The notes under the pieces are model-generated. The model was not told the origin of the DNA, made no database searches, and saw only the letters and a list, made by a program, of their open reading frames with translations. A stretch of 64,000 bases of DNA, from positions 21,726,867 through 21,790,866 of the forward strand of contig CM053243.1 in NCBI GenBank assembly GCA_028583405.1, given 5' to 3'. Shown here one piece after another: positions 23,901 to 38,900 of the stretch. Position numbers and translations under genes: made by a program. Position 1 is the stretch's first letter. Each line of letters begins with the position of its first letter. The stretch comes from Pogonophryne albipinna. Its lineage: Eukaryota > Chordata > Actinopteri > Perciformes > Artedidraconidae.

Positions 23901-26900
23901 CTGAGCACTGTAGTTTTAAGCAAACGTTACTCAAACATCAGTAAATTGTGCCTTAGTTTGGAACTATTTTCAGACGCGGATTAATATGCATTTGGTGGTG
24001 TAGTGAGTATTTACTGCATCAGGACAGTGTATGATTAAGTCAAAGCTCTCTTAAATAAAGTACCCAGGGCCAGGAAATGATTAATACTGAGGTCAAGAGT
24101 CCTCCTAAATTGCACTCAACTCTCTTTTTATTATTAGTTTTATTATAAAACGTAGTTATATTATATTTTTTGGGTTAAAATACTATGACAAAGCCCTCTC
24201 CACACTGCATCTGTAACTAGGATCATTGTTTTTTGTGTTTTTTGTCTCTTCATGGAGTTTGTTGACACTGAAAAATATAGAATAACACAGGGTACCTACA
24301 GTGATGTTATATCAATGTTAACAGGCTTTGACAGGAACAAGTGAACACAGCAGAGGAGATTATCTCAGCAATGTACCCCGAACGCAGTGTGACGTCCTCT
24401 CTCTTTTGTAGTGTCAGCTAAAATAAATCATCTCTACTAATTAATTCTGAGTGATCACCTTCATCCCCTGGTGACCCCACTGAAGCACAAGGGGGAATAG
24501 TCAGTGTTAAAAGTCATTGTTACTGTTAGCAGTGATGTGTGAAGAGAACCTCGAGATTGTTCAGCGTGGATAGAAACACTGTCTCAGTACTAATGCTGCG
24601 CTGCTTTCACATGCTATACTTAATTTGTACAACATCACCAGCTCGGACTTGATGAAAATCAGCAGTTGCTATTAGTTCAGCAGTACAACGTGCAGTAGGG
24701 TGCACCCTCTTATTCGATTAGTTAGATATTGTCGATTCGTATTTTTTTTTAATGGTATTTTCATGCCAGATGACTTATTTCCAATGGTCACATCTCCGAA
24801 AAACTAAATATTTTAAAGAGGCCATGTTGTGCTTTTTAGGGTTTTCTCTTTTCTGTAGTGCGTTTTATAGGTTTTGTGCAAGTAAATGGTTTGCAAATGC
24901 TAAAATCCCAAAGTTTCTTTTCCACACACTAGCTACGAGACTGGAGGACCCTGGCCTGGCCTCAGATTAGCAGTCCCAGAGAGCCCAGCAGGGTCTGTCT
25001 GTCTGCAGTGTATTGGTCATGCCTGCAGACCACCTGCCAGCACACAGACTGGCTGCTGACAGATCCTCAGAGACAAACTCAAACCAGGCCAACAGCTACA
25101 GGCTTTGGCTGAAGCTTGAAGGGGAAGTCCTCCTGGGCAGAGTGAGGGTGAAATTAGCCGCTGCTCTAGGTTTATATTTGGTCCCAAAGCTGTATGTCTC
25201 TATCATAGTGTACAATAACTACCATTGGATTCCGCATATTGATACAAATGTTTATTTTATTTGTCTGTTTCCTTCGCGCAAATGCAGTAATGAATGATTG
25301 CGCTTGATTATGAAAAGGGCGTTTCAATTCCTGTGTGAGTTAATCAGTCTTTTATTTGAAGATTACACATTAACAACACATTGCTCCAATGTTTTTCCCT
25401 AATGAGTGTAACAACACATTATAAAAAAAACACTGCATTAATTGATAATTCAACAAAATGTCCAGCAAAACGTTAAGTGGATGTATTTTTTTTCCATAAA
25501 GCTGTCATAACCAAACTGATTTGAAATTGAAATGAATGCATTTTTTTGAGTCCAATACTTGAGTTTAGTCAGACAATTCATGTTTTAAATGTTTATTACC
25601 AGCAGCATATGTAGTTTGAGTTTGGCGTTGAGGTTCCAGCCTCATCACTCACCGCAGATATTATTTACGTAGATCAATGAGGAGTGATTATTATATAACA
25701 AGCGCCAGATTACGGAGATTATGTTTGGTTGGTTGTATTGTGGAGTAAAGTATATCACGTGTAGATCTATCATTGTGGTTCGAGTTGACTGCCTGAACTA
25801 GCACAAAGGTTTCGCTCCATTAATGGCGGAAGCTTAAGGCTACATTAATCAGCTGTAAAAGAGAGCCTTTTAGTAAAAGGTTATCAACCCTAAGCCTTTT
25901 TATTACTAAATGTAAGTGTTGCTCTTTTCCTAAATTGATATCCAGTTCAACCATGAGCTTAAATCCAAAATAAACCTGAACATATTACAAACTGCTAAAA
26001 GATAATCCTGGGAAGCATGGTTCTTGCTAAATATAAAACACAGTGCAACAGTACCTGCTCTCTTTTTGAACTTTAAATCACAGATATTTTTGTTTTATAA
26101 CAAACGTGCAGCAAACCTAAGATATTGTTTTTGTGAAAGGATCATTCAAGTCAGACTGTACGGTGGAAATTGGACAGGACCTTGTAAATGAATAATAATA
26201 CAAATGATTTCCCGAAACACCTGTGAATGCTGGGTGTTGTGCCAGTGAAGCCAGCACGGATAAATGCATCACGAAAAAAACAACAAAGCCGACATCATCA
26301 CTCTCACCAGTGCCAGGAAGGTTGTGTTGAAAAATGAGGATCATTGAAGGCTATGAAAACAATTATGACACGGCCTTTGTGCATGGTATTTATGGACTGG
26401 CAATAAAACACCATTACTGTCATCACAGCGATTAACACATTATATTTCACCCAAATATTCAGCCTGCAATTTGTATTTAATATAAATAATGTCTAATATT
26501 GAGCATATTAAAGTAAAGTATTGTCATTATTAGGACCTTGGCAGCCTGCACAATGTGATCAACTACCAATTTACAAAACAATCGATCCAAACATAAATGT
26601 AGATGATCTGTTGCTATTAACAAATATATTTTATCTGTAGCGCTTTGACATACTGTATGTATGAGATGTAAAAGTGCAATGGAGGTTATAAATGCAAAAC
26701 ATACATATTTATAAGCTCAATTTAAATATATCACAGCAGTAGTAAAACATGGTGTAGGACTTTGAAATATCTAAATATGCTAAATCTATCTGTGGTAGCT
26801 TTTTATAACAGGCTCTTAACTTTAGCCTACTTTTTTGTCTTAATTGCAGTATATCTTTTATTATAACAGTATCTGTCAAATATCTTCATGTCACCACATT

Positions 26901-29900
26901 TGCTAACCGTAAATACTGTAGCTGTTGGATGAAGCTGTCTCTTGTTGATCTGACAGGTACATGAACACTGCCAGAAACAATACATTAAGTTGCAACAAAA
27001 CGTGCTGGTTCGACCTTTTTGGAAACGTATACAGATTTAGAGGTGTGTTTAATCAAGGCAAACATGGTCTGTTCCTTAATGACTGTGAGTCTGTCATTTT
27101 TGTAGAAGAGCGATTATTTAGTTTCATGACCCTTGGGCTACTGAAAATCTATTGAACCCCGCTGAGTAATCTCAGGCCAACAGGACAATCAATGAGAAAG
27201 TATTTTCTCCAACAGAGTAATGTGAATGGTAATTTAGCTCTCTGGTATCAAAATAACCACATCTATATGCAATATAAAGACAACATTGACTTTATCATTT
27301 GGGACTAAACATTACTAAGATTCGTATTAACAGTTTACAGCTGACTGGCTTTCAACAAACAACAACTGTTTTATTACTCCTTGATTTTTAGATTATTAGA
27401 ATGACCTACAATGTTTTACATGGCAGATCTCTAGACTACATAATTGAATTTATAACAAAATGTTTTAAACCATACCATCCTTCCTTTACACTGAATTACG
27501 TTACGTATTACATATTACAGACAAAGCTACACATTACACACATGAAGCATGCATGTTGTTATCATGTTGACAATTCCAATTATGATGTATAGATTTAATC
27601 AAATATGCATTAAATTGGCACTATAGTAAATCATAAGTGTATTTAATGTCGATAGAAAAACTAAACTAAAATAAAAACCAGGAAAAACGAAGATTGTCAT
27701 AAAAAATAGTTCTTGATTTGATTGTTTTCTTATTTTTTTTGACAAGATGGAGCTGATGGTGAGAGCTCAGCTGTTATAACTGGCCTGGGGAAGTAATTTC
27801 ACCATTGTGGAGAAAAGTTAAGACTGGCATGAGAAAGGAGTGAGAGAGGAGGGAAGAGGGATGGTTGTTTCCGTTATGGTCTTATTGCCCTGGGCAGGGG
27901 GGGAGTGATATTGGAGGACAGGGTCAGCACAGTGCGGCTCCAGCAGAGGGGATGAGTTTTCAAGTTTTTTTAAGACACTCTCTGGATGGGAAATTCAGTA
28001 TCACAGACTGAATACTAACACTCAAACATGGATCCCCATGGAGAGAGGATGGATTGGAGTTGACAGATTTGACAGTAGATGGCAAACCAGCTGGATCAGG
28101 TTTGGAGGCGCAGTATTGGCTTTGTGCAGTATTAACTCCATTTTCAGCTTTCACACTTTCTCCTGAGCTCTTTTTACTGTATCTCTGAATTCATATTTAT
28201 CAGTGGACAATCTTTCTTTACCCTTATACCTCTGATCACTTATTATTCATGAGTTTGTTCTGCCCTGCATACAGTTTTATTGTGATATCAAAATGGATAT
28301 GTCATGATTTACATATTCATCACCTCAAATATACATTTTGTAGAGGTCCACATACAAACGCAGCTCCAGAGGTAACTTGAATATTTAAGTTTGAGTATCA
28401 CATTTTAAAAAGCTAAAACTTGGATTCTTTGTTATGAACAAAACATTGTGTTTATATATAATTTAATTGGAAAAGATTGTGTGGTCTTATGTATGAAGTC
28501 TTATAAATGTGTAGACAGAGAACTTGCTTGATGAATGTGTGATATGTTTCACCCCAGAAGGTGTTGTTCTGTGTGCAGGAAGTGAGTGCTTGTCAGATTC
28601 ACACATCTTTGAGCTGATGATAACACTTGTGAGGAGGAAGGAAGCTGCTTAGATTGAAAAATAAATCAGGTCCCTAGTCAAAAAGATATTTTGTTCTCAG
28701 TGGGTTCAGTTTCAAGACAGGAACACTGTGCTCGTTTCTGTTCAGACTGCAGGCTTTTATTTGTAGTTAATAAACGCCTCTCAAGTAGTTGCAACTTGTG
28801 GGATTTCCTCTGTAGTTGTCATTAAGACTTACATTATTTATGGTGTTGCTTCTGGAGATAAAATCAGTCTACAGCGATCGCAGCAATTTTTAGAAAAGGG
28901 ACAACGCACTCCTCTGTTGAGTTTAAGGCTAGACTTGGACTAGTGGAAAAACATATCTGATCTTCAAATGTAAATCCAAACATAATTAAATTCTATAAAT
29001 ATTGGTATACAGTACATGGAAAGTTATTAAATGTCACTCCAACTGTGAAACTGTAATAGCTTTTGACTATATAACTGAGTACAGATTTTTTTGCAGATGT
29101 AAAAAATATAGTGAGACAACAAGAATAAGTCTAGTTATGCTTAAAAAAACAGTCCCTGGGTAATTGGATAACACAAACAACCAGAGAAACCCACTGCCAT
29201 CTCTTCCCTTCTAGAAATGTTCCTGTTTCTAGTAAGATGGGATGTAATGGTAAGTGGTACATTAATAATTCAAGGCTATGACTCTTCACATGACTGTCTG
29301 CTTGGATTACTGCAGCCCTGTCTCCTACAAATTACATTTATATGCATTTATTCTTCATTAGCGATTTATGTTCAAGGGCAACATTCAGAGCCAAGTGAGG
29401 GTCAGCAAAAATAATAAAGGCATGTAGAACATTTACCCACAACACCGGCAGCAGGGCTTTTTTTCCCCCATGTCAATTTCACAATCGTCACTTTTTTTTA
29501 AGGATTTGGAGGGTCAGTAAGTTACGGTACAAAGAAAAAGAAAAACATAACTGTTTTCCAGAGGTATCAACCATGCAAATAGTTTGATATGTCTTGTTTT
29601 TGAGATATCTGTCTATCTGAGACTTCTGCCTCCAACCAAATAGAAAAGAAGTGAATGAAACGAGCAATAATTTAAAAACTCTCCAATAAGACACAATGTC
29701 ATATGGTCAAGATGTTTGCTGTATAACTAACATGTGTACTGAGAAGCATTTTTAAATCTGTTTATTGTAGGGTTACATGAAAAATTGAATATCTATAAAT
29801 ACTGCAATTATTTGTATTTATTATGAGATCGGTTGTTCCGCCTATAAAATATGGAAACTGTTGCCAATCAATGTATACTTTTGAGTTTTTGGTCTAGTTG

Positions 29901-32900
29901 AGGGGCCCAGAGGGCTTTAGTCTCTACAGTCCTTTTAAGGCATGGAACATTTTAGACTCTATCTGTTACAAAGTGATGGCAACAGCTCTGGTATGTGAAT
30001 ATTTTGTATAAACTATTCAAACATGACCAGATGTTACTGATGCTCCTGTTGTATTTCACAACTGGTGCGGGAAAGGGTTTGCTGGCACCAACGCAGAACA
30101 GCGGTGTGGTGTGAAAAATATTAATGACGCTCATGCTGAATGAGTGAGTGGATTTTAAAACTTATTTTGCCGCTGATTGACTGATAATCTCTGTGCTGTG
30201 ATTAATGACCATACTGTATGAGCATGAAGGACGCTGTCATAGGCTAATCAAGCCTGCAGAATCATTTTCTCATCAATGTCATAATTTATTATATACTGTA
30301 GAGTAGTACTTTTGTTTGCTATATGTCAAGCTCTTTTCAGCTCGGCTCAGAATCTGCTTCTTTTGGCAAAGCATGTTGAGGCATTTAGGGAATTTGACTC
30401 CAATTACTTAATTTAATGTATGTGCAGTGCACACCTATCATAATACTTACATCATCAACTTATGGTATAATTCATAGACATGTCCTTGATAATGTGCCTG
30501 CTTTCCTCTTCCAAGCTCTGGGCATTGCATGATTTCGCAGACATTCAATACTTTTTTGTTTACAGAGCATGAATGTTCCTTTTTATTTATTATTTAGGTT
30601 GTGTGGTTTTTCCTTGTTCATTGCTCTTTAATAGGCGGTACTCAAATGGTCATAAAATGGGACAATATTTACATTTCTGGGACATTATTATTATTATTAT
30701 CGTCCAGCAAACGTAATCATTGTGAAAGGCCTATGGTATGAACACAGCGCTAAGAACAGACTACACATATATAGAGCCAAAACAAGGTCAACAAAGCTAC
30801 ACAGAAATAAGCAAACAAAACAATGAGGTATTTTATATATATTTATGGAAGTATATCCCCATGTATACTGGTCAAAATGCTGCTGTTAACTGTATGCAGG
30901 GTCACAGAAAGGGCAAGATGGTGTGGGAGTGTAAGCAGAACGCTTTCTGGAATACATATTGTATTCGTAATGTGATCAGGAACAAACTGTAAGTGCATAT
31001 GGCGGATGGCTGTTTATGTATATACTGTATTTATAAATTACACATTTTGTATAATAAACTGTGATATTATCATTTGTAAAAAACAAAATGTATCTGCATG
31101 TATTGTTTTATAACATGTTTATCCACTTAAACAAACTCTTAATGACAGTGAAGTAGGAAGAAAGGGTTATTGACGTTAACTGCTCTGCTGGATGTTAGCA
31201 CTGGAGGAAGCTTGAAGTTTAGTTACACCTATATTATCATATTACAACGTTTATAAAACGTGATATCCAAAATTGGCAGCAGAAAACTTTTATTGACTTG
31301 AGATTTGGTCAGAGATGTTGTAAAGTTAGTGAAATACATCACACAATCCAAACTTTGTGTTTCTGGAGGCCAAAGGATAGTGGCCAAGATGTATTGTGTT
31401 CTCCTTTTAAATGAGTCAGCATTTCTTTGGAGAGGATGGCAAACGTAACCACCTCCTCCTCAGAGAGAGCTGATACACATCACTGGAAACAAATGCTAAT
31501 TGTCTGCTTTGCTTCCGCTCTGTGCTTTGGGCAGCAAGAGATCAACCTCTGCTTTACTTTCAAAGTCTGTGGCTCTGTTCGAACTTGAATATTAACATAA
31601 TGCATTTTGGGGAGGTTGAGTATTTCCTCTTAGCTCACGTCTTATATTCTGAAATTCTTGCATATGAGTTAGATCTAAGCTTTTCTCGCATACAAAAAAA
31701 ACTTCATACATTTTATGAATAGTTTGATTGTGTGCTATTTTGAGCCAGTGATAGCATTTCTTATCATAAAATACTGAGGAAATGTGAAATTAATACAGTG
31801 GGAAATATGTGGGTGTTTGGGCTTCTGGGGGACAAGAGAGGTGGTGCCGAGAGATAAAAGAAAATAGCTTCAGATACAGACAAGTATGATAGGAAAAAAT
31901 AAAATGATGAGGCAGAATAAATCACCGCAATATACAGTATGGTTCAAAAAGTCTCTGAGCTTCTGCCGTCCCTGATGGGTGGCTTCTGAAGGTTTTGTTT
32001 CCTTTTTCTGTTTAATTTCTCTTCAATTGTGACAATCATCAACAAGACATGCAAACTTTCCCCATCAGAATGCTTCTATCATCTTTACTTTAAATATGTA
32101 TTTGTAAATTAAGTTGTAAGGAGGTTCAAGTCACATATACAATAACTGTGTTGTCTCCAGTTTCCAAGCCATTTTTAATTTGCTTTCTCAATTTAATATC
32201 CATTTTACATTGTCTCATCAAAAAGATAGTGACATGGTTTTACATGTAGTGATGAGCAGACTGTTTGAAAAACTGATCCTTTTTTGTTATGTTGAAATCT
32301 TGCTAAATATTATATTCTGAGAAACATCCTATGCTTCTTTCATATCATTACATTGAGTGGTGTTCAGATGTGTGTCAGTATTTATTAACGCGCTCAATGT
32401 TTATCACCAATGCATCCTACCTCATCATACCCCGGCTCCATCTTGAAATGATGAGTCATGGCATGACTGATGCATCAAGTCATGGTTCTCCAGCCGGCCA
32501 AGCTTTATACAGGACCCTATCGTATTTTTGTCAAATGCTCTGGGGTCCCAAATTCGTTCACTAGTCTGAATGAGAAGCAGCATCCCGCAGCATCAGAGAA
32601 GAACTGGAAGCATATGTGTACTATTACCTATCTTGCAGTTCATTGTATATTGATACTGTAAAGTTATTTTTGCAGGAATGCACTTGTTCTGTCATTTTAC
32701 TCCATGACTCTTGTCCAAAAGCTGAAATAAAAAGAGTAGCATTTAGAAGCTTTTGAATAACAAATGAATAGTGAGATACTGTTACATGTCATTAGTGAGC
32801 AGGTAATAGTTGGAACACATTGTGAAAAATATGAAGGGAAATCACTCTTTCTTGATTATAGGGTATAAGGGTTATTCTTTTATAGTAGGTGTTTTCTTAT

Positions 32901-35900
32901 TATAGAGGGGGTAACAATTTGATAAGCACCACCCCCTTAATTAATGTTGCTTTTCCTATCAAACTTTACTTTCTCATCAGCAGCATTATACAGTTTACAA
33001 TGTTAAATTGGTTACAGCTGCTTAGCTGTGATTCGGCAATGAAAGTCTCTCCATAATATCGAGCTTAGCAATCATTAGGATATCTTTTTGGAAATGTGTA
33101 TATACAAAGCTGCAGAACTTTGACACGGGGAATAGCATACATGAGAAGCTTTATAATATATGAATGAACAGCCAACAAATGTGGTTTGAGATGCGTATTG
33201 TAAGCCTTCATCCTGTTTTGCCTGTGAAATGTTGATATCCGTTGTAACTGACAGGACTTGAAGCTGCCGCTGTTCTTAGAGAAGAAGCCAAACACAAACA
33301 TGTTTCAGCCGCCTTTCAAGCCTGCAGGGGGTGAGCGCTTGACGCTCTAAAGATAGATTTTGTGTGAAGTACTTTAATGCAGCGAACCATACACAAACAA
33401 GGTTGCAAAAACATTCATGAACTTATTAAGTAGATTAACAATCCAATCGTTATGCTTGAGATTGCATTTTATGTTATTTCATTTGACATATTGCTGCACC
33501 ATAAACACTGCATCATTATGCTTTATGTCTTCAAAGACTTTGTGAACTCTCATCAAAATCTACTTTAAGCCAAGAGACACTGTGCTTTGAAACTGGCACC
33601 ACTGCAGACAGAAAAATGAATCAAGCACTTCCACTCGCATTACATTGACATTAAAGGTATTTAGCTCTTGCTTTTATCCAAGGCTAATTATGATGAGGGC
33701 AGTGAAAATTAGCACAGGCTGATGGCGCCCTGATGATAGATCCAATACTGTATACTATAATGTGGGACCTCTTCTCTGAAAGAACAACATTTGAAAAATA
33801 ACAGCTATATCAGATTCAGACAGAAGCGTTCTCGAAGAAGATTTGGCACGAAAAGGGATGTGAAACAAGTGGGAGTACAGGATGTGAGGCATTTCTTGAG
33901 GAGATGAGTCTTTAAGTTTACAAGGAAAGGGAGTTGTTATGCTGTCCTGACTTACAATGTTCGATTACTCTGGAGTCAGGGAGACTGGAGGGAGTGAGGA
34001 CCTGACTTCTAATAACACAAAGTTGAACAAAAGTGGTGGAGTGGTGATTGGATTTGTTTTTTCCGCAGTGTTGGTGGATTGTGCTACTACCCCAAAATGA
34101 TGTAGACAGACGTTTTGTAAACCTAATTTTCTATTTACAACAGTTTGACAGCACACAGGGAGAGACTCTCATCCAGATCAGCCACCATCTTGCAGTAAAA
34201 TGTTTTTTTGTTGTAGTTGCTGTTGAGCCGTGCTTTCCGCTTCAGCAGCGCATTTGAACAAAAGATGTTGACACATGCATGCAAATTAGATGGTGTTTTG
34301 TTGCCACTATATAAATTGTTGTATTCTGAATGGAATAACAATACATCCGCCCAAAGTAATGGAAGAATCAGACTTCTGTGTTGACAGTAATGACCCATTC
34401 CTTGTGATTAATATGGAAAAAGGCAGCATGCAATTAGTGGTCAACTGCAGGGGGGCGTCACACAGGCAGACGTCTTAAGGCATTTGTTTCATTGTCTGAA
34501 GAGAAAGTTGACACTGAAGAATTAAGTTTTCACATGTGCTTTAATTGACTTTTAGAAAATGATGGCAGTAATTCCAATGTTTCACTGCCCTGTTTTCAGC
34601 TTTGAGAGCTCTTCAAAGTCATGTGTTGAGTTGTGTTCGGAGGGATTAGACTGCAACTGATTATATTCGTTGTCAAGTAATCTGCAGAATTATATGCAAG
34701 CTGTCAGGAACGCTCAAGGAATGGCAATGTGGGTCGCTCCACCACTTTGGTCCAAACTTAAATATCTCGACTGTTTGATGGATGCTCATTACATTTTAGG
34801 TGCACAAATTCATGTTCCCTTCAGGATGTTTATTAACAACTTTGGTTAGTTCATAACTCATCTAGTTCAGAATTTTTCAAAGTCAGTTTCAGGCGATGCT
34901 CAGTGAATGTTTTGACATTAGTTGATACATTTATCATAAGGAGATCACATAGAATATCCCAACCTAAACAGAAACAACTTCCAACTTCTCACACAGTTAA
35001 AACTAAAGTTCTTTAAAAAAATAACATGACGTTTCTAAGAACAATCATTTCAATATAACAGGTTTAAAGGTTGACAAGGTGAAAAGAAACACCTGTCTGA
35101 CTTCAGTAAGTGCAATATAAAGTAATATGAAAATCACATCACACACATTTTTTATTTTAGAGCATAGCAAAAAAAAGAAAATACTTGACTTTTCGTGCAG
35201 GATTTGCTCATCTTCTATTTGAATAAGTCACCAAAGCACTGGCAAAATAAACTACACTGTACATGTCTGTCAATCTAAGCAAAGGTCTTCCTCATTCGGG
35301 TTGGTTGGAAAGTATTACTACTGTAATAATGTATTACTGTATTTACTTCCATCCTTCTCTATATCTCCCTAAATCACATCACCTTGTTGGGCAGCTAGAT
35401 TTTCATTAACATAGCTACCACGGTGGAGAGTTGGCTGCTTTTCAAATCACATACTTTTGCTTTTAGTCATTTCTGCAGCTGCTGTTCTAAAGTACCGGAT
35501 GCATAATACATTTGACATACTGTGTATGGGACATACAAAATCCTTTTTCTATATGTAGGTATGCTTGAACTCTGTATACATCCTAGCGCCCAACCTTCAC
35601 TCAATAATCTGGAGTTTCATTGTGACGCCAGGACACCACCGCAGCTGCAGAAACGGACCAGTTTCTTTAAAAGCCATTTAATTTAAATACCACTTGAGCC
35701 TTTAATTCAATACTTCTTACAGAATATCTACTCAGACTAAGATGACAAGCTCCATTCTTTGTGCATCTTGAATTTCAGGGAATAAATTATACAAGATGTT
35801 CCTTTTAGAGCTTCACAGTCCGAGTTGTTATATTGATTGATTTTGATCAATGGCCTCTCAGAGACATCTCCCTGTATGAAAGCTGCCCATGTTGAGCCTG

Positions 35901-38900
35901 TCCTGCTGCGTGATCACAGCGCAGACCCTTGAACCGATGTGTGTAATTATTATCTATTTATGGAACCTCCAACAGGGTCAGGGTTTTGTGTCGCAAAATC
36001 CTTTCAAAAACACCTTTTTGAATATATGTTTTGTGTACATTTATGATAAAAAGACTGAAAATGCAACCTTTTCTTAAATAGCTTGGTGACAACAAACAGG
36101 TTATGGCTGCAGAGTTAATGTTGCAATGACGTCTTCAGTTTGTGTCCCACCATCCTTAATGATGCCCATCCGCACCAAACACTGTATATGTTCTTATACT
36201 GTTTTATGTTGTTGATAGAAATGGAAATGATCAAAACAACACACAAAAAGGGTGTCAGACTATTTGGTGTTGCAAAGCAGCACAGCGTGATGATTTTGAA
36301 CCTTTTCGTACTGAAGCACCGGGTGTCCTGCAGTGATGTTAAGCTCAGCACATTTAAGTGGTTTATGAGGATCCTCCAAACGCTCTGGTAGTGACATCTC
36401 CTTTGATGACCCCATACAAATGTGAGATTGTAAACAGAGGAGCACATCGTCACTGCTTCTGCTGAGTCTTTCAATTGCTCTGCGATACCATTCAAATTCT
36501 TCAGATAGCAATCAGCAGCATTAATACAAATTCATTCATTTTCAAATTAATTTCCCTCAAATCTGTGATTCTCAAATAGTTCTCCTCAAAGTTTTTTTAA
36601 TGAAGAAACTTTTTATCATGCATAAATGTTAATCAAAAGATGAATAAATGAATTGAATCGGAAACAGAATATATTGAAATGTTAATTACTTATATGGGCG
36701 ATTAGGCCTGTTATAAGAATACATGAAATAATTACATAAATATCCATAATCAACCTATTTAATGCTTGATTACATGTTGATTTGAAATGAGATAAGTAAA
36801 GTAAAAAGCACAGTATAAAAAAACCTACCGCACTTGTTTCTTTCTTCTTTGCTGCATGAGTTTACAAAGACTTGAGTGATATAAAAACATACACCTACAT
36901 ATTTTTGCTGCAACTATAACAGAGAGTGCCATCGCATGCAATCAAAAAATCTAACAAAATTCACTTTTCCTCTTTATGGAGAGTATTTATTGTCCCCACT
37001 GCTGGATAGAGGTATCGCAGTCGGAAAGGTTTGCAGAGATCCCTGCACCGGGGCCTGGAGCCTCCCAGAGGTCTTCATTATAAGAGGTGTAAGTGCCACT
37101 GGCTTCTAGTCATCAAGGACTCGGGCTGCTCCTCCCGGGCCCCGGGGCCATTAATGTTTCGCACCACGGAGACTCCCTCCTCACAGTCGAGGGTACAGTA
37201 CGCAGCAGAGGTGATGATGAACGGCCTCTGCCTGTTGACCAGAACGTGCTTGAAGCAACCTAGAAGTGATCGTGGCTCGCTGCACTGACTGTGTGTGCTG
37301 CTCCCAAACAGAGCCACAGTACAGTCAGTTTGTACATCTGATGGTATCATCAGAACAGAGAGTATTGCTTTCAAAAGAGAAATAATAGACAGTGGAAATA
37401 AGGGCTCATTATAATTTATCATCAAGTTAATAAATCAGTAGTATAATTGTGTGTTGATAATATATATATATACAGTATGTAATGGCAAAATAAGGAATTT
37501 GGCTTTTCTGAAAATGTTATCTCTAAACTAGTGCTGCCCCGTTAGTCGACTTATTTGTTACTTTGGTCTTAATCGACAAATATTTGCTGAGGAGTAATTT
37601 TTTATTTCATTTATGCATTTTTCATTTTGAATGACTTATTTCCAAGGAAACATACTGTATGAGCACACCTCTTGTAAAAACACAATCATTAAAGGGATTC
37701 TCTCTAGAATCTGTCGGGGTGCGTGGAAAAGGTAGGACCCAAATGCAGAATTTTAACAAAAAGCGAGCTTTATTAAATAATAAAATCTGTGTCAAAAGGC
37801 AGTATCCAAAATATCCAAAAACAAATGAGCAGCACAAGGAACATGGACCGTGGAATAACATGGAGGGAAAACAGGAGAGACAAACAATGAACCGACATGG
37901 AACACAGGGGAAGACTAAATACACAGAAGGGTAATCACAGGACAAGACACAGCTGGGCAGGGGAGGGAGAAACACAAGGGCAACAGGTGAACACAATGAG
38001 ACAATCAGACACACCAGGGAAACTAACGACAGGGAGCAGGACCAGACAAAACACAAGGAGGAAGACAAAACACCGAATGAACAGACTTACAAAACCCATA
38101 ACCAGACAGACAACCCTAAAAACCGTGACATAAACCTGGGAGTGTGACAGAATCGCGGACAGTCGAACATTATTTCAGTGCAGAAGGCCTATAACGTTTA
38201 ACTAGCGTGAACATCGGGTGCAACAGTATGTAACTTCAACATCTGTGCAGCCTTTGGTACAGCTGTCTCATTTTTGTAACATTTAAATTACCTAAATTGC
38301 CGGCTGTGACTGTAAATAATTGAATTTTGTCTTTTCTTTGTGAAAAACCCCAGGTGTGGCAGTGTGGCGGCAGTGTTGAGGTCCTCCCTTGCGCTCGTAT
38401 CGCCCACATAGAGCGCGCTCACAAACCATACACGGATGATCTGACGTCTCACGTGCGGCGAAACGCTCTCAGAGTGGCAGAGGTTTGGATGGATGAGTTT
38501 AAAAGCCATGTCTACATGGCCTGGAACATTCCCGTGGAGGTGAGCCAATCATGTCTTTTCAAACAAGTGCAAGTCACAGATCTTAAGTCTGAAGTTTGAT
38601 GAGTTGGTGAATTTTAAGTTGTATTCACAGTACCACATTGTCCATGTCACTGGCCAAAATCTGTGTGTAGTCCCCTTCATAACCAATGCATACATGCTTT
38701 GGTTATGAAGGGGACTACAGGGTGAAATCTAATGATGTTGAATAACATCACTAATATTATTCATTAACAATAATAAGCATTTGCACAAACATTCACAATT
38801 TCAAATTGTATTACATGTTTTCAAAGTGACTCTAAAGTATAATAAGCTTCTCATTTGGATTTGACGTTCTTTATTAATTGTGTGTAATTTGGTCTTTACT

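Larger units (their letters stand above)
23613..38353 (+). other. galnt18 intron 6 (14.7 kb)
   Basis: The largest intron, GTGAGT...CCCAG. It contains a MITE fragment near 24812, an exon-like GC-rich block at 37030-37290 and the second solo LTR. From about 25300 to 36900 I see mainly unique AT-rich DNA with short AT microsatellites and no convincing exon, RNA gene or intact mobile element. Confidence 0.85.

Noticed and set aside
36115..36511. Overlapping open frames on both strands in intron 6
   Set aside because: Neither resembles a known protein, and both strands being open points to composition rather than coding.
37622..38068. 148-codon minus-strand frame rich in Cys, Ser, Leu, Val
   Set aside because: Most of it lies inside the solo LTR, whose minus strand is pyrimidine-rich and so lacks stops by composition.
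38666..38719. Hairpin as a microRNA precursor
   Set aside because: The perfect 21-bp stem with no flanking pairing is shorter and more regular than usual precursors; kept as a structural observation only.
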